A DNA stretch of 64,000 bases from positions 1 through 64,000 of the forward strand of contig JAHLKC010000018.1 of NCBI GenBank assembly GCA_025449115.1. Reading direction: 5' to 3'. The DNA is from Chytridium lagenaria. Its lineage: Eukaryota > Chytridiomycota > Chytridiomycetes > Chytridiales > Chytridiaceae. The notes beneath the pieces were generated by a model that saw nothing but the letters and a program-made list of their open reading frames with translations, was not told the origin of the DNA and did no database searches. Every line of letters starts with the position of its first letter. The first letter of the stretch is position 1. Below, in pieces: positions 35,659 through 51,600 of this stretch. The position numbers were made by a program, and so were the translations under genes.

Positions 35659-37985
35659 ATGCAGTCCGCACATGCCTACCCCCGCATCAAGACGGGCGTG
35701 TTGGAGACCACGGAAGAGTATCGGGCGAATTATGGGGAGATGAAGGCGTTGTGTGGGGAGCTTGAGAGTATCCTTGGAGATGCGTTGGGGGAGGGATTGG
35801 AGAAGGATATTCAGAGACATTTGAAGAGGGGCAATTGTTGGGTGAGTGAAGATGGTTTTGCCATCCATCGTTATCTACATTACTGAACCAGTGTCCGTCC
35901 GTTTTCTATCTATTGTTATAACTTAAATCACACCCCATATATTTGTTTGGACGTAAATGCATAACATGGGACTTGAAAATTGTTCTAAATGCCCCGCCCT
36001 TCTCTATTTTTTTAAAGCGAGAACCCGCGTGGAACTGGTGCTTGATCAAGATTCCCCTTTTCTCGAACTTCTCCCTCTTGCAGGATATGGTATGGATGAT
36101 ATGACGTTAGGAGGATCCATTGTCGCCGGTATCGGTTTCGTAAAGTACGTCTCCCACCCCATTTCTATCCTAAAATGATTCTTTAAATGCTAACACTAAA
36201 ACGTTAGTGGCGTTGAAGTCATGATCTCCACTAACGTCCCTACAATGGCCGGTGGAGCATCCAACGAAATATCCGTTCAAAAAGCTATCCGTCTCCATAA
36301 CATTGCCGTGGAAAATAGACTCCCCTCCATCACCTTAACTCAAACGGTTTTGTTTTTCCCCCTTTACGCATCCGGCTAAAATCCTTCAGGCTGGTGCAAA
36401 CCTCGGTCAACAATCCCGCGTTTTTCACGCTGGTGGGGCCATGTTTCGAAACCTCGCGTTAAGGTGACCCTTTTTTTTTTTGTAATGTTGCTGTGGTATT
36501 CCCTTTTTTTTTAAAACGGTTTTTTGGGGGGATATGTAGATCCAAACAAAACATCCCTACATGTACTGTTGTGTTTGGTTCATCCACCGCTGGAGGCGCT
36601 TACGCACCCGGTATGAGCGATCACGTCATCATGGTCAAGAACCAAGCTCAAGTATTTCTCGGTGGTCCCCCACTCGTTAAAATGGCCACAGGTGAAATCG
36701 TCGACGCCGAAAGTCTCGGTGGTGCTGAAATGCACAGCAGGGTATCAGGTCCGTCCCCCCCTCCCCATCCCCATCCCCTGATCCCCGGCTTTAGGTGTAT
36801 CTGATCAACTTGCGACCGACGAGCTTGAAGCCATTCGGATGGCGAGGGAATGGGTGGTGAGTTTGAATTGGGTGAAGAAGGGAGAGGTTCCGAGAAATGT
36901 TGTGGAGAGGACTTATGAGGAGCCTTTGTATGAGGCGGAGACGTTGTTGGGGGTTGTGCAGGCGAATATTCGGATTCCGTTTGAGGCGAGGGAGGTGATT
37001 GCGAGGGTGGTGGATGGGTCGAGGTTTTTGGATTTTAAACCGCTTTATGGGATTAACCTTGTGACGGGATGGGCGAGTATAAGGGGTGAGCTTTTCTGTT
37101 ATTCTTCAATATTTTTTTTCTGTTATTCTTCAATATTTTTTTTATGGGCAGTTTTTATGCTGCTTAATACCTTTTTCATTTCTTTTATTGTTTTTACAAC
37201 GTAATTTGTGCCTATTTTTTTATATACATGTTTCAGGGTTCCCTATTGGCATCATCGCCAACAACTCGGTTCTGTTCCCCGAAGAATCCAACAAAGCCAC
37301 TCAATTCATCCAACTCTGCAACATGAGGCAAGATTCTCTTTCCCAAACAAACCTTTATTCACCTTTAAAATCCACCTAGAAACGTGCCCATCCTTTTTCT
37401 CTCCAACATCACCGGCTTTATGGTCGGAAAAAGCTACGAAGAAGGCGGAATTATCAAAGCTGGGTCTCGATTCATCAACGCCGTGTCTAATTCCGCCGTT
37501 CCCCATATCACCATCATCATGGGCGCGAGTTATGGGGCTGGGAATTATGCAATGTGTGGAAGAGCTTACGCGCCAAGGTGAATTATTGTGGGAGGTGACG
37601 TGGATGTTTAATAGGTTGTGTTCAGGTTCCTCTTCTCATACCCCAACTCCAAATGTTCCGTTATGGGTCCCGACCAATTAACCGGTGTCATGGAGATTGT
37701 GATGCGCGAAGCTGCAGCAAAGTAAACCCCTCTTTTTTAAATGAAGATCTCTGATTAGAATTTTAGGGCGAAACGGAAACTCGACGACGAGGTTGTGAAA
37801 AGTCGTCTTGAGATGTTTAGATCGGCGGTGGAGGCTGAACAGGATGTGTATTATACTTCTGCGAGATGTTTGGATGATGCGGTGATTGATCCTAGGATAC
37901 GAGGGATGTGCTTGGGATGTGTTTGCAGGTTATTCATGGGGCGCCCGTTGAGGGTGGGAATTTGTATGGGGTGTCGAGGATGTGA
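35659..37985 (+). CDS. Acyl-CoA carboxylase beta subunit (MCC/geranyl-CoA type)
   Basis: Ten exons (about 35659-35841, 36018-36144, 36208-36346, 36390-36463, 36540-36748, 36795-37085, 37237-37327, 37380-37577, 37626-37721, 37767-37985). It encodes the carboxyltransferase fold: [62 protein letters not shown] and LGGAEMH in the N-half, and [41 protein letters not shown] and [10 protein letters not shown] in the C-half. It transfers carboxyl from biotin to a branched acyl-CoA, most likely 3-methylcrotonyl-CoA in mitochondria. The segment [15 protein letters not shown] differs from typical fungal MCC-beta, so geranyl-CoA-type specificity is possible. One intron is GC-AG (37328-37379). Missing G bases near 35841 and 37888 disturb the frame. 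The biotin-carrying partner is not in the window. Confidence 0.85.
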
Positions 37986-38274
37986 GAACTTGTGTTATGT
38001 GATCTCATTATTTGTTTTTTAATTGGGGGTGGTGTTCAGAACATTTGATATATAAACGAGTATGCCAACGAGCAATTCTTATAGGAAAACCACTCTCTCT
38101 TTGTGTACGTACATCGCTGTAATAAAGCCGAGGTTCAAAACAAAGAGTGTCATAAAATGGGCAAAGACAGTGAAAGATTATTGTAATGAAAAATACAATG
38201 ACATCTTCAATGATGGGGATTTTGATTAAATACAGTATACAGCAACGAAATGCACTAAAACACAACAACGATTC

Positions 38275-40065
38275 TTAAAAATTAAGAAGATCGTCTGTAA
38301 TGAGTTCTCCCTGCTTTGTCCTTTCCAACAACTCCTCGAAAGTGGGCACAGTTTTCCCAGGCTGACCATTCACCTTCACCACCGCCTCCGACGCAGCCTT
38401 TGGATTTTGCAAAGGTGTCGCCCCTCGTCCCACTTTAACCGCCATCGGCGTCCCTTTTGGCGTCGCCTTTGGTGTCCCACCAACAGAAGACGACGGACGT
38501 CTAACTCCAATAGCAGGACTCGAATAACTCGCACGCAACTGCGCATCCCCTCCAAACCCTCTCGCAGCCGCCATCGCAAGAAGATTCGACCCAGACCCCT
38601 TCGACTTTACCAAAAGATCCTGTGCAGCCTTTGACAAAGGCGTCCCAGCTCTCAAGGGGGTATGCGCGGTTCGTTTCGGTGTAAGGTCAGATCGACGTGG
38701 AGTCGCGTGTCCTGTCCCTGGACGCGCAGGTGTGAGCGGTTTAGCAAACGTGGTCCCCGTGGCTCGTTTCCGTAAACTCTTGGAAGCTTGTTCCGCAAGC
38801 CGTTCTAACAACTGCTCACGTTTCGGTGTTGGCGCGATGGAGAATGCCGGTCCTACACCCGAATGATCACTCCCGCTATCCAGCAACATGGGTGTCCCTC
38901 AATCATACCCCAAGTCATAAGATCAGAGGGATCAATGTCTTTGTGCGGCTCCAACGAAGGGGTGGAGGGAACGAGACTAAACCCGTTTATCCTTGCAGCA
39001 TCGGGAGTTTCGGAACCAGAAGGAAAAAGCGCAGGTGTTGCTTTGGCCATTTCTCGCCATACTTCTTGAGTTTGAAGACGTTCTGCTGCTTCACGGGAAG
39101 CTTGCATAACGTCCTTTGTGGTGTAGGTAGGGGCGAATCGGGTTGCGTTGTGTGAGATGGATTTGGGGGGACCTTTTTGTTCTTTTAGGTCGCCAAGAGT
39201 TTGTGCTGCTCCATCGACATGATACATTAAGTCGTTTTTAGCCTGTTAACATAACACGGGGAACGACATTAACAAAAAAAAAAGACTTACAAAAGGAAGT
39301 AATGATGGTACCTTAAACTTCCAAGTCTCGATAGATTTCGTCTCCAAAGATCCTCCTTCCAACAGCCCCACAGATTTCCCACTCTTTGCACCATCCCCAT
39401 TCTCCAACCTCATCCTCCCTGTTTCCTTTTCAAAATACCAGTAATACTTTTGCTTTTTCTCCTCATTCTGCTTCTTCAAAATCATCGAGAACGAGGCATT
39501 ATCTTCACTCGTGTACTTTGTTTGAAAGGCATCAAGGCTTAAGGATGTATCCAAAGCCTTTCTTTTTCTTTCAAGGGCTCAGGTGCAGGAGGGTTGCGGA
39601 GATGAGATGACATAGAGGTGTTCATTTTTGGGGTTTCGGAGGCGTTTGATTCGGCGTAGGGGGTGAAGCCGGTGACGGTGGGTGTTTCCATTCGAGGAGT
39701 GTTGCTGCGATGACCTGTGAAATCTCAAGTCAGCATCGAGCGGGTAAACCAGTGACTCCTTCACCTCCTGGAGTTCCAGGAGCTCCTGTAGCCATCCGAT
39801 GAAGCTCCATGCCGAGAGCCTTTGCTCTTGCTAGATCTGCAGACTGTACGGCTCCAAGAAACTCATTTTGAAGCTTGAGTCTCTTCAAGCCTGGGAAGAA
39901 ATCCCGTTCAATGATATCGCTAACTGCATCAATGTAGTTGTCTTCATCGAGAGCTTCTGGTGATGGCACACGTTTGAGGTAGATCTTGTGTGGGTCGGTG
40001 ATGCCGTTGACGGCGACTGCGCTTTCTGGTTTCACCAGGGCGGATGGTGGTGGTTGTGAGGACAT
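38275..40065 (-). CDS. ESS2: ESS2/DGCR14 splicing-associated nuclear protein
   Basis: Three exons, starting at 40065 and ending at 38275. The N-terminus has VPSPEALDEDNYIDAVSDII and RDFFPGLKRLKLQNEFL, the signature of the ESS2 (DGCR14/Bis1) family. The middle keeps DTSLSLDAFQTKYTSEDNAS, WKFK/AKNDLMYHVDG across the intron, and HNATRFAPT. The late block DPSDLMTWGMIEG is the conserved ESS2 motif that precedes the C-terminal Lys/Ala-rich helix. ESS2 associates with the spliceosomal C complex. Frame breaks near 39560 (A run) and 38892 (G run) each need one added base. It starts 67 bp after the upstream CCP1-like stop on the same strand, so the two 3'/5' ends are very tight. Confidence 0.85.
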
Positions 40066-40132
40066 TTCGTTGTTTCTGACTTAGATTTTTTTTCTTCTTG
40101 CCTGACGATCCTCAAGCTTTATTTGTTTATTA

Positions 40133-43100
40133 TCACTTCTCGTCTCCAGAGGAAGACGAATCCTTTGAATCCTGGCGCGACTCCTTCTTATTTGAAGGCG
40201 CGCTCGCAACGGGCACTTTGCCGTCGAAAATATGTATGGCACCTAGGATGGCACAACAGAAGTCCGCGCCAACCTTTTCGAGATCTTGAATCTGCACTTG
40301 TTGGCCCTACATAGCGCATATGAGTCGAAATACAATAAACCAAGTCCAATATTACCTTTTTTTCCCCAATATCCGCTCCACAATAAGTGCTTTCAAGGGT
40401 GTAACTTCCGACAACCCCCATCTCTCGCCAAATCACAACGCGAGCGGTTGCCTCCTTTGACCGTTCGATTCCGTACTTGCAAGAATTTGGATCAAACAGC
40501 GGACTCACGGAGGCTAGTAAAGACGGGAAGATCTAAGACTCTGTTAAAAAAAAGGTCCTTGCTGAATGTCAACAGTTACCTTTTCCAAACCCTCTGCATG
40601 TCCTGAAACATTTTCGCAACCAAATATAAAGACGTTCTTTTTTCTAGAGTGTCCATGAAAGTCACAAGCGATCTATTTTCGCTGTTAGCGTTAAAATAAA
40701 AAGAAGAATATTACCAATGGACGGTGGCCGTTGTCAACAATGTATTTCCATAACTGTTTTGTCCAATATATGGTGGGCGACCGCTTTTTACAAGGAGACC
40801 TCCATTCACGATTGAGATCAATTCCAGCAAGTCCACATCGATGACTGAAATCGTTTAATTCTTGGCCCAAATAAATTTTGATACCTTCCGTTGATAACAC
40901 CATCAGGATTCAGCATAGGAACAATTTTAAAGACGCAGGCACGTCTTAGCGCACTGGCTGTATCATCGTCTCCCATGAGGAATCGAATAACACCTGGCAG
41001 AAAAGTAAGTGTCAATTGAGATCTGATAAAGACAGAAAAAAACATGATATTGTAGTATACGAACCTTGCATAATGTAATTTGAATTGGATTCTCCGGGGT
41101 GCACCTTAGTCTGTTAGAATAGTGATACATAGATTTTTCCTCTACCCTAGAACTTAAAAAAATATATACACGTCCTGATATCGGACAGCTAAGTAGACTC
41201 TCTAAGTTATATTAGATTTAAGACAAAACATGCATCGATTTAAAACAACAAACCTCGATCGAATGCTGTAATCGTTAATAGCTCAACCTCATTTCCACCT
41301 TCAGATAAGCATAAAGTCTGTCTTCGGCAACGGTCATCAAACTTTGGTGAATTCGACGGTGGTTTCTCGATCTCAACGAGTGGCTCAAGGTTGTTTCTGG
41401 GCTCGATTTCACGTAATTGGAGGGTATTTAGGAATCGACTGAGATCAGTCACAGTGTAAGGGTAATGATATGCGACATAAAGTATATCCCGTGGTGCTGA
41501 AAACAGATAGCGTAAAAGAGAGTGTAGAATACGTTGAACATGACGATCCTAGTCTCCCTGCTGATTGGGTGACGTTAGATGGAGGGTACCACCACCTCGC
41601 TTAGTAGCTAGCTTGGGCTTGCGATAATGATTCCTACAGATTATATCAGCAACTGTATAACAGTACTAGTGATAGCAAATGTAGGCCATCGGACATAAAA
41701 ATCTTACTTGTAAAAGCAGACAGCATCGCCGCCTCGTCGCCACACCTTATTACAAACTGAATAGACAACCGGCTGCATTCCTAAACACAATTATTTTAAC
41801 CTGACATTTAATACGGCAATTACCTTCAGCGAATTGACTATGTCCCTTGCTCATATTTATAATGTTGAATTTGTAAGGTTGATTAACGACCATGTTCGTA
41901 ACAGAAAAGTAAAACCACTATATGCCAAATATGAATGAGTAAGGTTATTTTCAGACACTGCCGTACCTGGTTATGCTTTCCAGGGGCAGAACCAATATCA
42001 GTTTGAAGAATGAGATCGTATTCAGAATCAGAGGCTTTGATTGCAAGCTGTAAATTTCCGCTCTCGAACTTGGATTCAAATAAAAGAATACTTTGAAGAT
42101 TTAGCAATTGTGAAAGAAGTACCGCATAGACTTACGAAGGATCCGAAGCAATAACACTATTTGGCAACTGAATCATCCATTACATCGTATACCACAAGAT
42201 CCGTAAACATTCCCGGTTTCAAAATGCGAGTCGTCTGTTCGAAAACTGTCTTCCTGATAGCATTCGTCGAACGTCTTTGGATAGGCTCGCATTCCGGTAG
42301 ATTTTCACAGATTGCTGGCTGAACAGTTGATGCGCCATGAGATGACGATGATGATGACGCCGGTGATGATGGTGGAGGATGTAACGGCTCATTTGCGTTT
42401 AATGGTGGTGTTGTTACCATTGCGTTAGACATTGATGTCAAAGGCACATTTGCTGCAGAATTCAGAATACCCGCAGCAGACGGGGAAGGCTTCAGGGGTT
42501 CTAAAATACGAATAACGTTCAGGGGTGCCCCAGGTTGGAGAACATTTGTTGGATACACAGCTTTGTGCGGACGTAAGGGAAGAGGGGTGGTTGGTGGAAT
42601 GCTTAAACTGCCATTGCGATCCACAATATCGAACTCCGGACAAAGGGATCGTAGGTGGAAAGCTTCGGCCTCCTCGTCCTGAGGCTCATCCTTTACTAAA
42701 TTTGAAAGATAGCTTAGAGACGAGGCAGAAGGCGGAGGTGTTGATATGATCGAAGCTGTAGATGATTCCCCAGTTGGTATAGTAAAGGGATGTATCGTAT
42801 TATGTAAAGATATGCCGCTAAATGGACGCCGATTCCGAATTCGAGTTCTTAAAAATGTATCTGTTGACGGGGTTGACCGAACAGACACATCGATGTAGCA
42901 GCCTGTAGACGGCGCGTCTAAAGGAGAGACGCGATTGCGAATAAGTTGCAGGTGGGGGAGGTCTGTCTCCGAAACGGCAGCCCTCAAAACGCTTATCAGC
43001 AAAGACGGAATGGAGTTTACAGCACTCGTTGTTTGAAGAGATAAAGAGTTTTCAGATTCTAAGAATTTTCAGTAAAAAGTGTGCGTCATAACCAAGTCTT

Positions 43101-45636
43101 ACGAAGTGCCATCATTTCTAAAGAAGCAGTCAAGACATCTATCCCATCAGTCTGAGCAAATGCCTTCCGTCCTTCCTCTGCAGGTAAGCAAAAGTATAAA
43201 GGAATTAATGTAACATTATTTTAAGGAGAGCAAACCAGTATCTACAATAGTTCGTAATAGCCTCAGACAACATTTTTGGACAGACTCGCAATACCCGGTA
43301 GAAGAAAATAGACTGACAAAAAACCGTGTACCAAATATTCGAAGCATGTCTTTGAGAGCATTATCTAAATAATTCAGTAAGTTCTTGCTTAAGGCCCTAA
43401 AGATTTTACCGCTCCGAGCGAAAATAGTAAGAAGTTCTAGTAGAGTTTCCATCAGATTCGTTTCTTTAATTGCAGTTATAGGTATCCCCCTCAAAACGTT
43501 CGCCAAGACCTCCAGGGCCCCTTTTTTCTGCATCGCGACAACATTTACCTCTACATCGTACACAATCAGTCGCCGACGTTTAAATTAGGCCCAAAAAATT
43601 GGGCCCGAAAAAGATTCAATAATATTACCAGCTTTGTTGCAGAACACCTTCATAGTTTGTAATGCAAGTGAGACTCCAGCCGAGTCCTTCCTCTCGTGCC
43701 ATCTTTTAAGAATATCAACTACATATTCTACGGCACCGTGCAATCGAGCAATGAGAGGAAGCTTTGGATCTGGTAGATTGAAAGTAAAGGATGAGCAAAA
43801 GCTTTTTATACAACGAAATCTAATATTTGACACCAACCATGTTTCGCCAGCTTACACACGAGAGTCAATATATTCGTCAAAAGCTCATCAATCCTGCTAT
43901 TTGCTAAACTTGCCGCCGATTGTCCAGCCACAGACGATGGCGTTGGCAGTCCCTTGCCTGATCCGTCAGTCATACACTCCTTCCCAGCTGATAAGGAAAA
44001 CGATGATAACGACGGGTGTCCTGTTGGAATAATAGGAGGAGTTCCTGAACAAATTTGAAAAGAGATACCCTGGAGATTGCGAAAAATAGCTGTAGGGGCG
44101 TTTCGTCGCGCGAGGAAGGCAATTCCGTGCTGGTTACTGTCATTGGAGCAGCTGATTCGGATGAGAAGGTTTGTAACGATAATAGAGATATCAACGTCGT
44201 GGAGAATCTTTGCGATTAAAAGCAATCAATATTCAAATAATCCATCAAGGACACGGAAAAAGCGGTGAAACGAAAGTATTATTATGTCCGTACCCGAAGA
44301 CACTTGAGCAAAACTGCAACTCCACAAGCTCCTGGTGTCCTTGAAAACAACACCTTATATAGCGGCGAATCCTGCGATAGACCTCCCCCCTCTTTATCCA
44401 CATGTCTCTTCAATTCCAGGCACTGTTTTATAATTCGTCGTCTGAGATCTCTCTCTGGCTGAGGCTGCACTCCTGATGCGCTCGATTGAAGAAGTGGTGT
44501 GTTATTAGTTCCCCCGTTCGCATTTATGCTCGATGGAAACAGCGTAGGTTCTGAAAAGTGTCTCGGAAAAGGTGGCGGTGTAGCTTTAACACTGGGGCGG
44601 CGAGAATTTGGAGCGGATGAAGTGTTCAAAGACGCAGATGTTGGTGACGGGATTATAACGGAGGATGCGGAAGACGAAAGCGGTCGCGTTAAGGTAAAAG
44701 GTTTGCATTGGCGTCAATGGGAAAGATGGGGAAGATCCAGATGATGGCGCAGAGACTGCAGACGGATTTGGGAGTTGCAGATGGTTGTGATGATGGCGTT
44801 AGAGGCCGTTGTTGATTAACAAAAGACAACGGGATGGAGCCAGAGGAGATCGCGAGAGTTGACACGATGTTGGTGGAAGACTCCTCTATGACTGGAGGAG
44901 TAGAGCTCTTGGCGAAGGCCGTAAGTGCAGGATCAGAGAGAAACATTGCCAGATTCTCAAGAGCTCGTTGAGATAGTGCAGAGGCTGTCATCGAAAGGGT
45001 CGATGAAAGCTGCGAGAGTGGACCGAACTCCCTTGTTTTTCTGCGCGTTACAGTCAGATGACAGAGGGAAAGGCCTCTCACGGCACTTACATCTTTGGAA
45101 GTAGCCCTCCCATCGCATTGCGGGAAGAGTCTGGTTCCCGAACAGCATCTGAACCTCTTCTACTTCTCATCGTATCCCCTGCCACCTTCTTTCCTTTTAA
45201 CGTCGAGCCCTCTTTAGCAGCGCTAGAACTTCCATTGGATATGGCGGCCGGCACTGACGCCGCGTTCGCTTTCGACGTGGAAGATCCTGCTTTCTTAAGT
45301 TTGGAGGTTCTTGTTCCTTTGCTTTTAGCTTTTGTAGTCTTCCCAAGATTGCTGCTCGAGCCAGTGCCCCCTGGCTTCCCACTCTGCGGTGATGATGGGG
45401 AGCCCCACGTGCTTTTGGCACCTACGGCTGCAACCATGGTTAGAAGCTCCTCCGTGTCTTCTTTTGCATTCACAAAGCCCTTCAAGATCAATCGCAGGGG
45501 ACAAAGACAGTCCAAGTTGTCTCTCCGGAGCACTGCAACGAGAACGTCAAAGGGATTTGGTAAAGTTGGTGAGCGCGGACTGCCTTCCAAGTCACAGAGA
45601 AATTATGGGGAATGACGACGTCATGCAGATGTCAAA
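40133..45636 (-). CDS. Cytosolic carboxypeptidase (CCP1/AGTPBP1-like), ARM + M14 domains
   Basis: A gene of some 15 exons. The N-half is a Ser-rich leader, then helical armadillo-type repeats (KCLR..ILHDVDISIIVTNLLIRISC at about 44180, DELLTNILTLVCKLAKH, YVVDILKRWHERKDS, VVAMQKKGALEVLANVLRG). The C-half is an M14D zinc carboxypeptidase: ILLFESKFESGNLQLAI, then GKHNQ, SKGHSQFAEGM, then VHPGESNSNY (zinc His and Glu, about 41086-41112), AGIDLNREW, DFHGHSRKKNVFIFGC (third zinc ligand, about 40632-40672) and REMGVVGSYTLESTYCG with the catalytic Glu (about 40400). All key residues are present. This family removes glutamates from tubulin tails and other proteins, which fits an axoneme-bearing fungus. 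The start is uncertain: no clean ATG opens the first frame near 45590, and one at 45617 is out of frame. Frame breaks occur near 44700 and 41560. Confidence 0.85.
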
Positions 45637-45856
45637 CCTGTGATTGTGATTTCCTTTTTTGTAAATATTTTTAATTTATAAAAAACGTTCAGCAAGAAAA
45701 TAAAGAGAAATAACAGTGGATAAAGCTCAGAAGTCAAACAGCGAGACCTCCTTTCTCTAAAGGCGTGATACAGTACTGACGCATCCCTGCAAAAACGAAC
45801 AAGGCCAAAGGATAATGAAAAATTCAGATGTAACTAGATCCCCTGTACGGATATTT

Positions 45857-48462
<2,606 letters not shown>

Positions 48463-48639
48463 CACGTTTCAGGGCTTTCTTGGTGAACGCTCTCTCTTCT
48501 GCGCTCCGCAGCTGTAAATAAATCGATGTCGTCAAAGCATGGGCTTGCCCAAACCAAAAAAAGCGTCGAACTTAGCAAAAAAAAGCCATTTAAAAAACCA
48601 TAGAGCCGAGAATATTAGTCAAGGCCAAAGTGAGATTGT

Positions 48640-51600
48640 AGAACCACGGCTATCTATCTTTTATTTCCAGATGTATTAGTAGGTGCACCTTTCCCTTCTT
48701 CGCAGCACCAGCTGCAACTCTCACGGGAATGCTCGACGATCTCGGCCCAATCGGACGCCGGCAGACGACGTCGGTCTCGGGATCGAACTCGCAGGTATAT
48801 CCTGTACGTTTGGAATGTTAGCATAGTGAGACGTCGCGATATTTTGTCTTTTGTAATAAGCTGTGAAGTTCCAGCGGGGTCGGCAAAGCGGAATGATACG
48901 ATGACGGTCGTTGAGATATCTCGCAGATGAGGAACGGAAAATGTGGTGTTGCTGGCAACGGCGCCGGGTCCGGAGCGAATACGGCTGATTTGTGTCGGAG
49001 CTGAAGCTGTTGAGGGAATGGGATGGGTGGGAAGGGTTGTGGGGATGGAGGAGGGGAGCGATGTATGTAAGGACGAGAAGTTTGCCGAACCATTTCCGGT
49101 GGGTGGCTTTTCGTTTGAGTATATGAGCGTGTACGGGCCCCATGGTTGTGGGGATGGCGTTCGAATGCCATCATCGCGTCTTCGTGTGAGCTATCAGGAG
49201 GTGTTTGAATAGTAAGACGCCTCATTGGCTTATCTAAAACAGTTGGAGAATTGGGCTTGTGGGTCGAGGATAAGGTGTGGGAGAAGAGCTGCGAACACTG
49301 TGACTGCCTTGAGAGCGTGCACCAAGGGAGTTCGAGGAAGCGTTGGATGCCGAAGAGCGAGAGCCTCGGCGAGTTGGTGATGATGGAGGGATAGCTACGC
49401 GAGTTTGTCGCAGTGTGGCTAGTGTCGAAAATGAACAAAGCTTTGTTGATAAACCTGTCTTGAAGCTCTTGATCCTACACCCTTCTTAGAAAAAAAGCAC
49501 AAAAGTATAAATTACCAATGTCTGAATCCATCGCCGTCCTTCAAAGAAGAAAGGATACTTTTCGGCTGTATATCAATTCAAATATTATAAAGCTTAGTAA
49601 AGATGTGTGAAAAGTGGTAGAATTCAACAGAAAAGTTAAAAAAGTACCTTCAAACTCTTGAACCAACCCCCTCAAAGTGGTCTCCATTTTCAAAAGAATA
49701 GGAACAGAGGCCTTCCTGAATTTCTCTTCTTCCAGCAGTCGGAAAGATGCCTTAAACAACCGATCCGGATCCGAGGCATCTTGCTCAAACTCTTTGAGTT
49801 TCTATTTTATTTTTACAGAATAATCAGCATAAAAGTGTCTCAATCTTCTTTCATTTTAACATGAAATCAACCAAACCTCAATATATGCCGTCCGTTGTTC
49901 AATGAGCTGGATTAAATGCTTTCCAACTCATATCGCTCCTCCAGCACCACAATTTCGTGCCGTAAAAATTCAACGGTGAGTGGAAAAAGAAGTCTGATCA
50001 AAAACTCTTTGTTAATTACCTTTCCAATAAACGTAAAGAATCAAATCACTTACTTGGAGGAAACCCTTTCTTGGTTTGTTCCTGCTCGTCTCGAGAAATA
50101 TGACATTTTCTCCACATAGACTGCATGCTCTCCATAGTCTAAATGGAATGTTAACAATCACAACAAAGTGCAAGGCAAAAAAAGGCGATAGCACTTCAAA
50201 CTCACCTCAATAAGCTCACCACCCATAAGCTTCTTCCAGCCTACGCGAAGCTTATCCGCGACTGTTTTAAACTTATAAAAACCAAAAGGTTAAACGATTT
50301 TAAGGAAATTTTCGACGGCAAACAAACAAACCTCCTCAAGCCTGCGAACATCTACACTAATCGGAAATCTTTGCTCTTCAGGCACATCTAGCTGCACCCA
50401 AAACAGCTCAATCTCTCTCACAACGATCCTACATTCTCTCAACATCTCACTAAGCCTGTTCCTCCCGTAATCTCTCCGCTCCTCCAATTCCGCGATGCAA
50501 GACCTCGAAAGAGCTTGGAACCATTTTCGTTCTGCTCTCGGCTTTCCGTCAATGATGCGAAGAAAATCGGAACGAAGGGATTCAAACTCCCTCGACAAAA
50601 TGTCAACATCACTGGTGTTGGTGACGGATGACTGGTGAAGAAAGGAGGATAATTCCTCTTTTGAAGTTTTTAAAGGAAATCCTATTTGGCTATATATGAG
50701 GAGAAGGTCCGTGTGCAGAGTTGCTATAGAGTTCCATCTACGATCCTGCAAACAATAAAATTACTTAGAAGCGACTCTTGAGGTTCAAAAACATAATTTT
50801 AAAAAAAGATTGCAAACCTTTTCGAGGCCGAGATGACGTAGGTTTTCTTCATGCAGAGCCAAAGACTTTTTGGAATACCCAGTAGTCGAGACCTTTTTTA
50901 TGGTAAAAAAAAAAAAATTAGAATAAGTTTTTCCCATACCCTTAACCGCCATGACCCTACCTGGAATTCAAAGGGAAGATCAAAAGTTCTTCCTTAAGCT
51001 CCCTTGATCGTTCGGTCAAGTCCTCAAGCATACGCTTCCGCTCGTTTAGAAGCTTAAAAAGGTATCAGCATATCTTTATTTTGTCAACCAATGCATCTTA
51101 CATTCTGCGATGCCCGAAACTGCCTCCTGACTCTAGTAAGCTTCTCAAAAAATGGGAAGTTCCAGATCAAAAAAGTCGTTTCCCGATTTTTGCGCTTCAC
51201 TTAGCTCGAAATCAATACCTTCAAGGTCCGCCTGCATCACAAGAAAAGACAAAAATAGGACATTAGAGCTGTAACGCCCTATGTTATATGCACCAACCTG
51301 CAAAGATGCGATCTCTTCTTCCGCCTTTTCTCTCTGAAGAATTCCTCACGAAGAAGACCTTCAATGATTTCAACGATGGGCTGAAGAAGACATATTTAGT
51401 AACATGAATAAAATTAAGGGGTGCAAAAATCTCCTTACCATGACAGCAGGGTTATTCCTAACAGCATCTGGAAAGCAAGCCACAGAATCGCTCCACCCCA
51501 AAGGTCCCTCCATGAATCTTTGATGCACGATAGCGTCGTCTTCGACGCAGGATGATAAAAGGGCATAAATAAGTTGTTTGGATGGTTCCCCTTGATCTTC

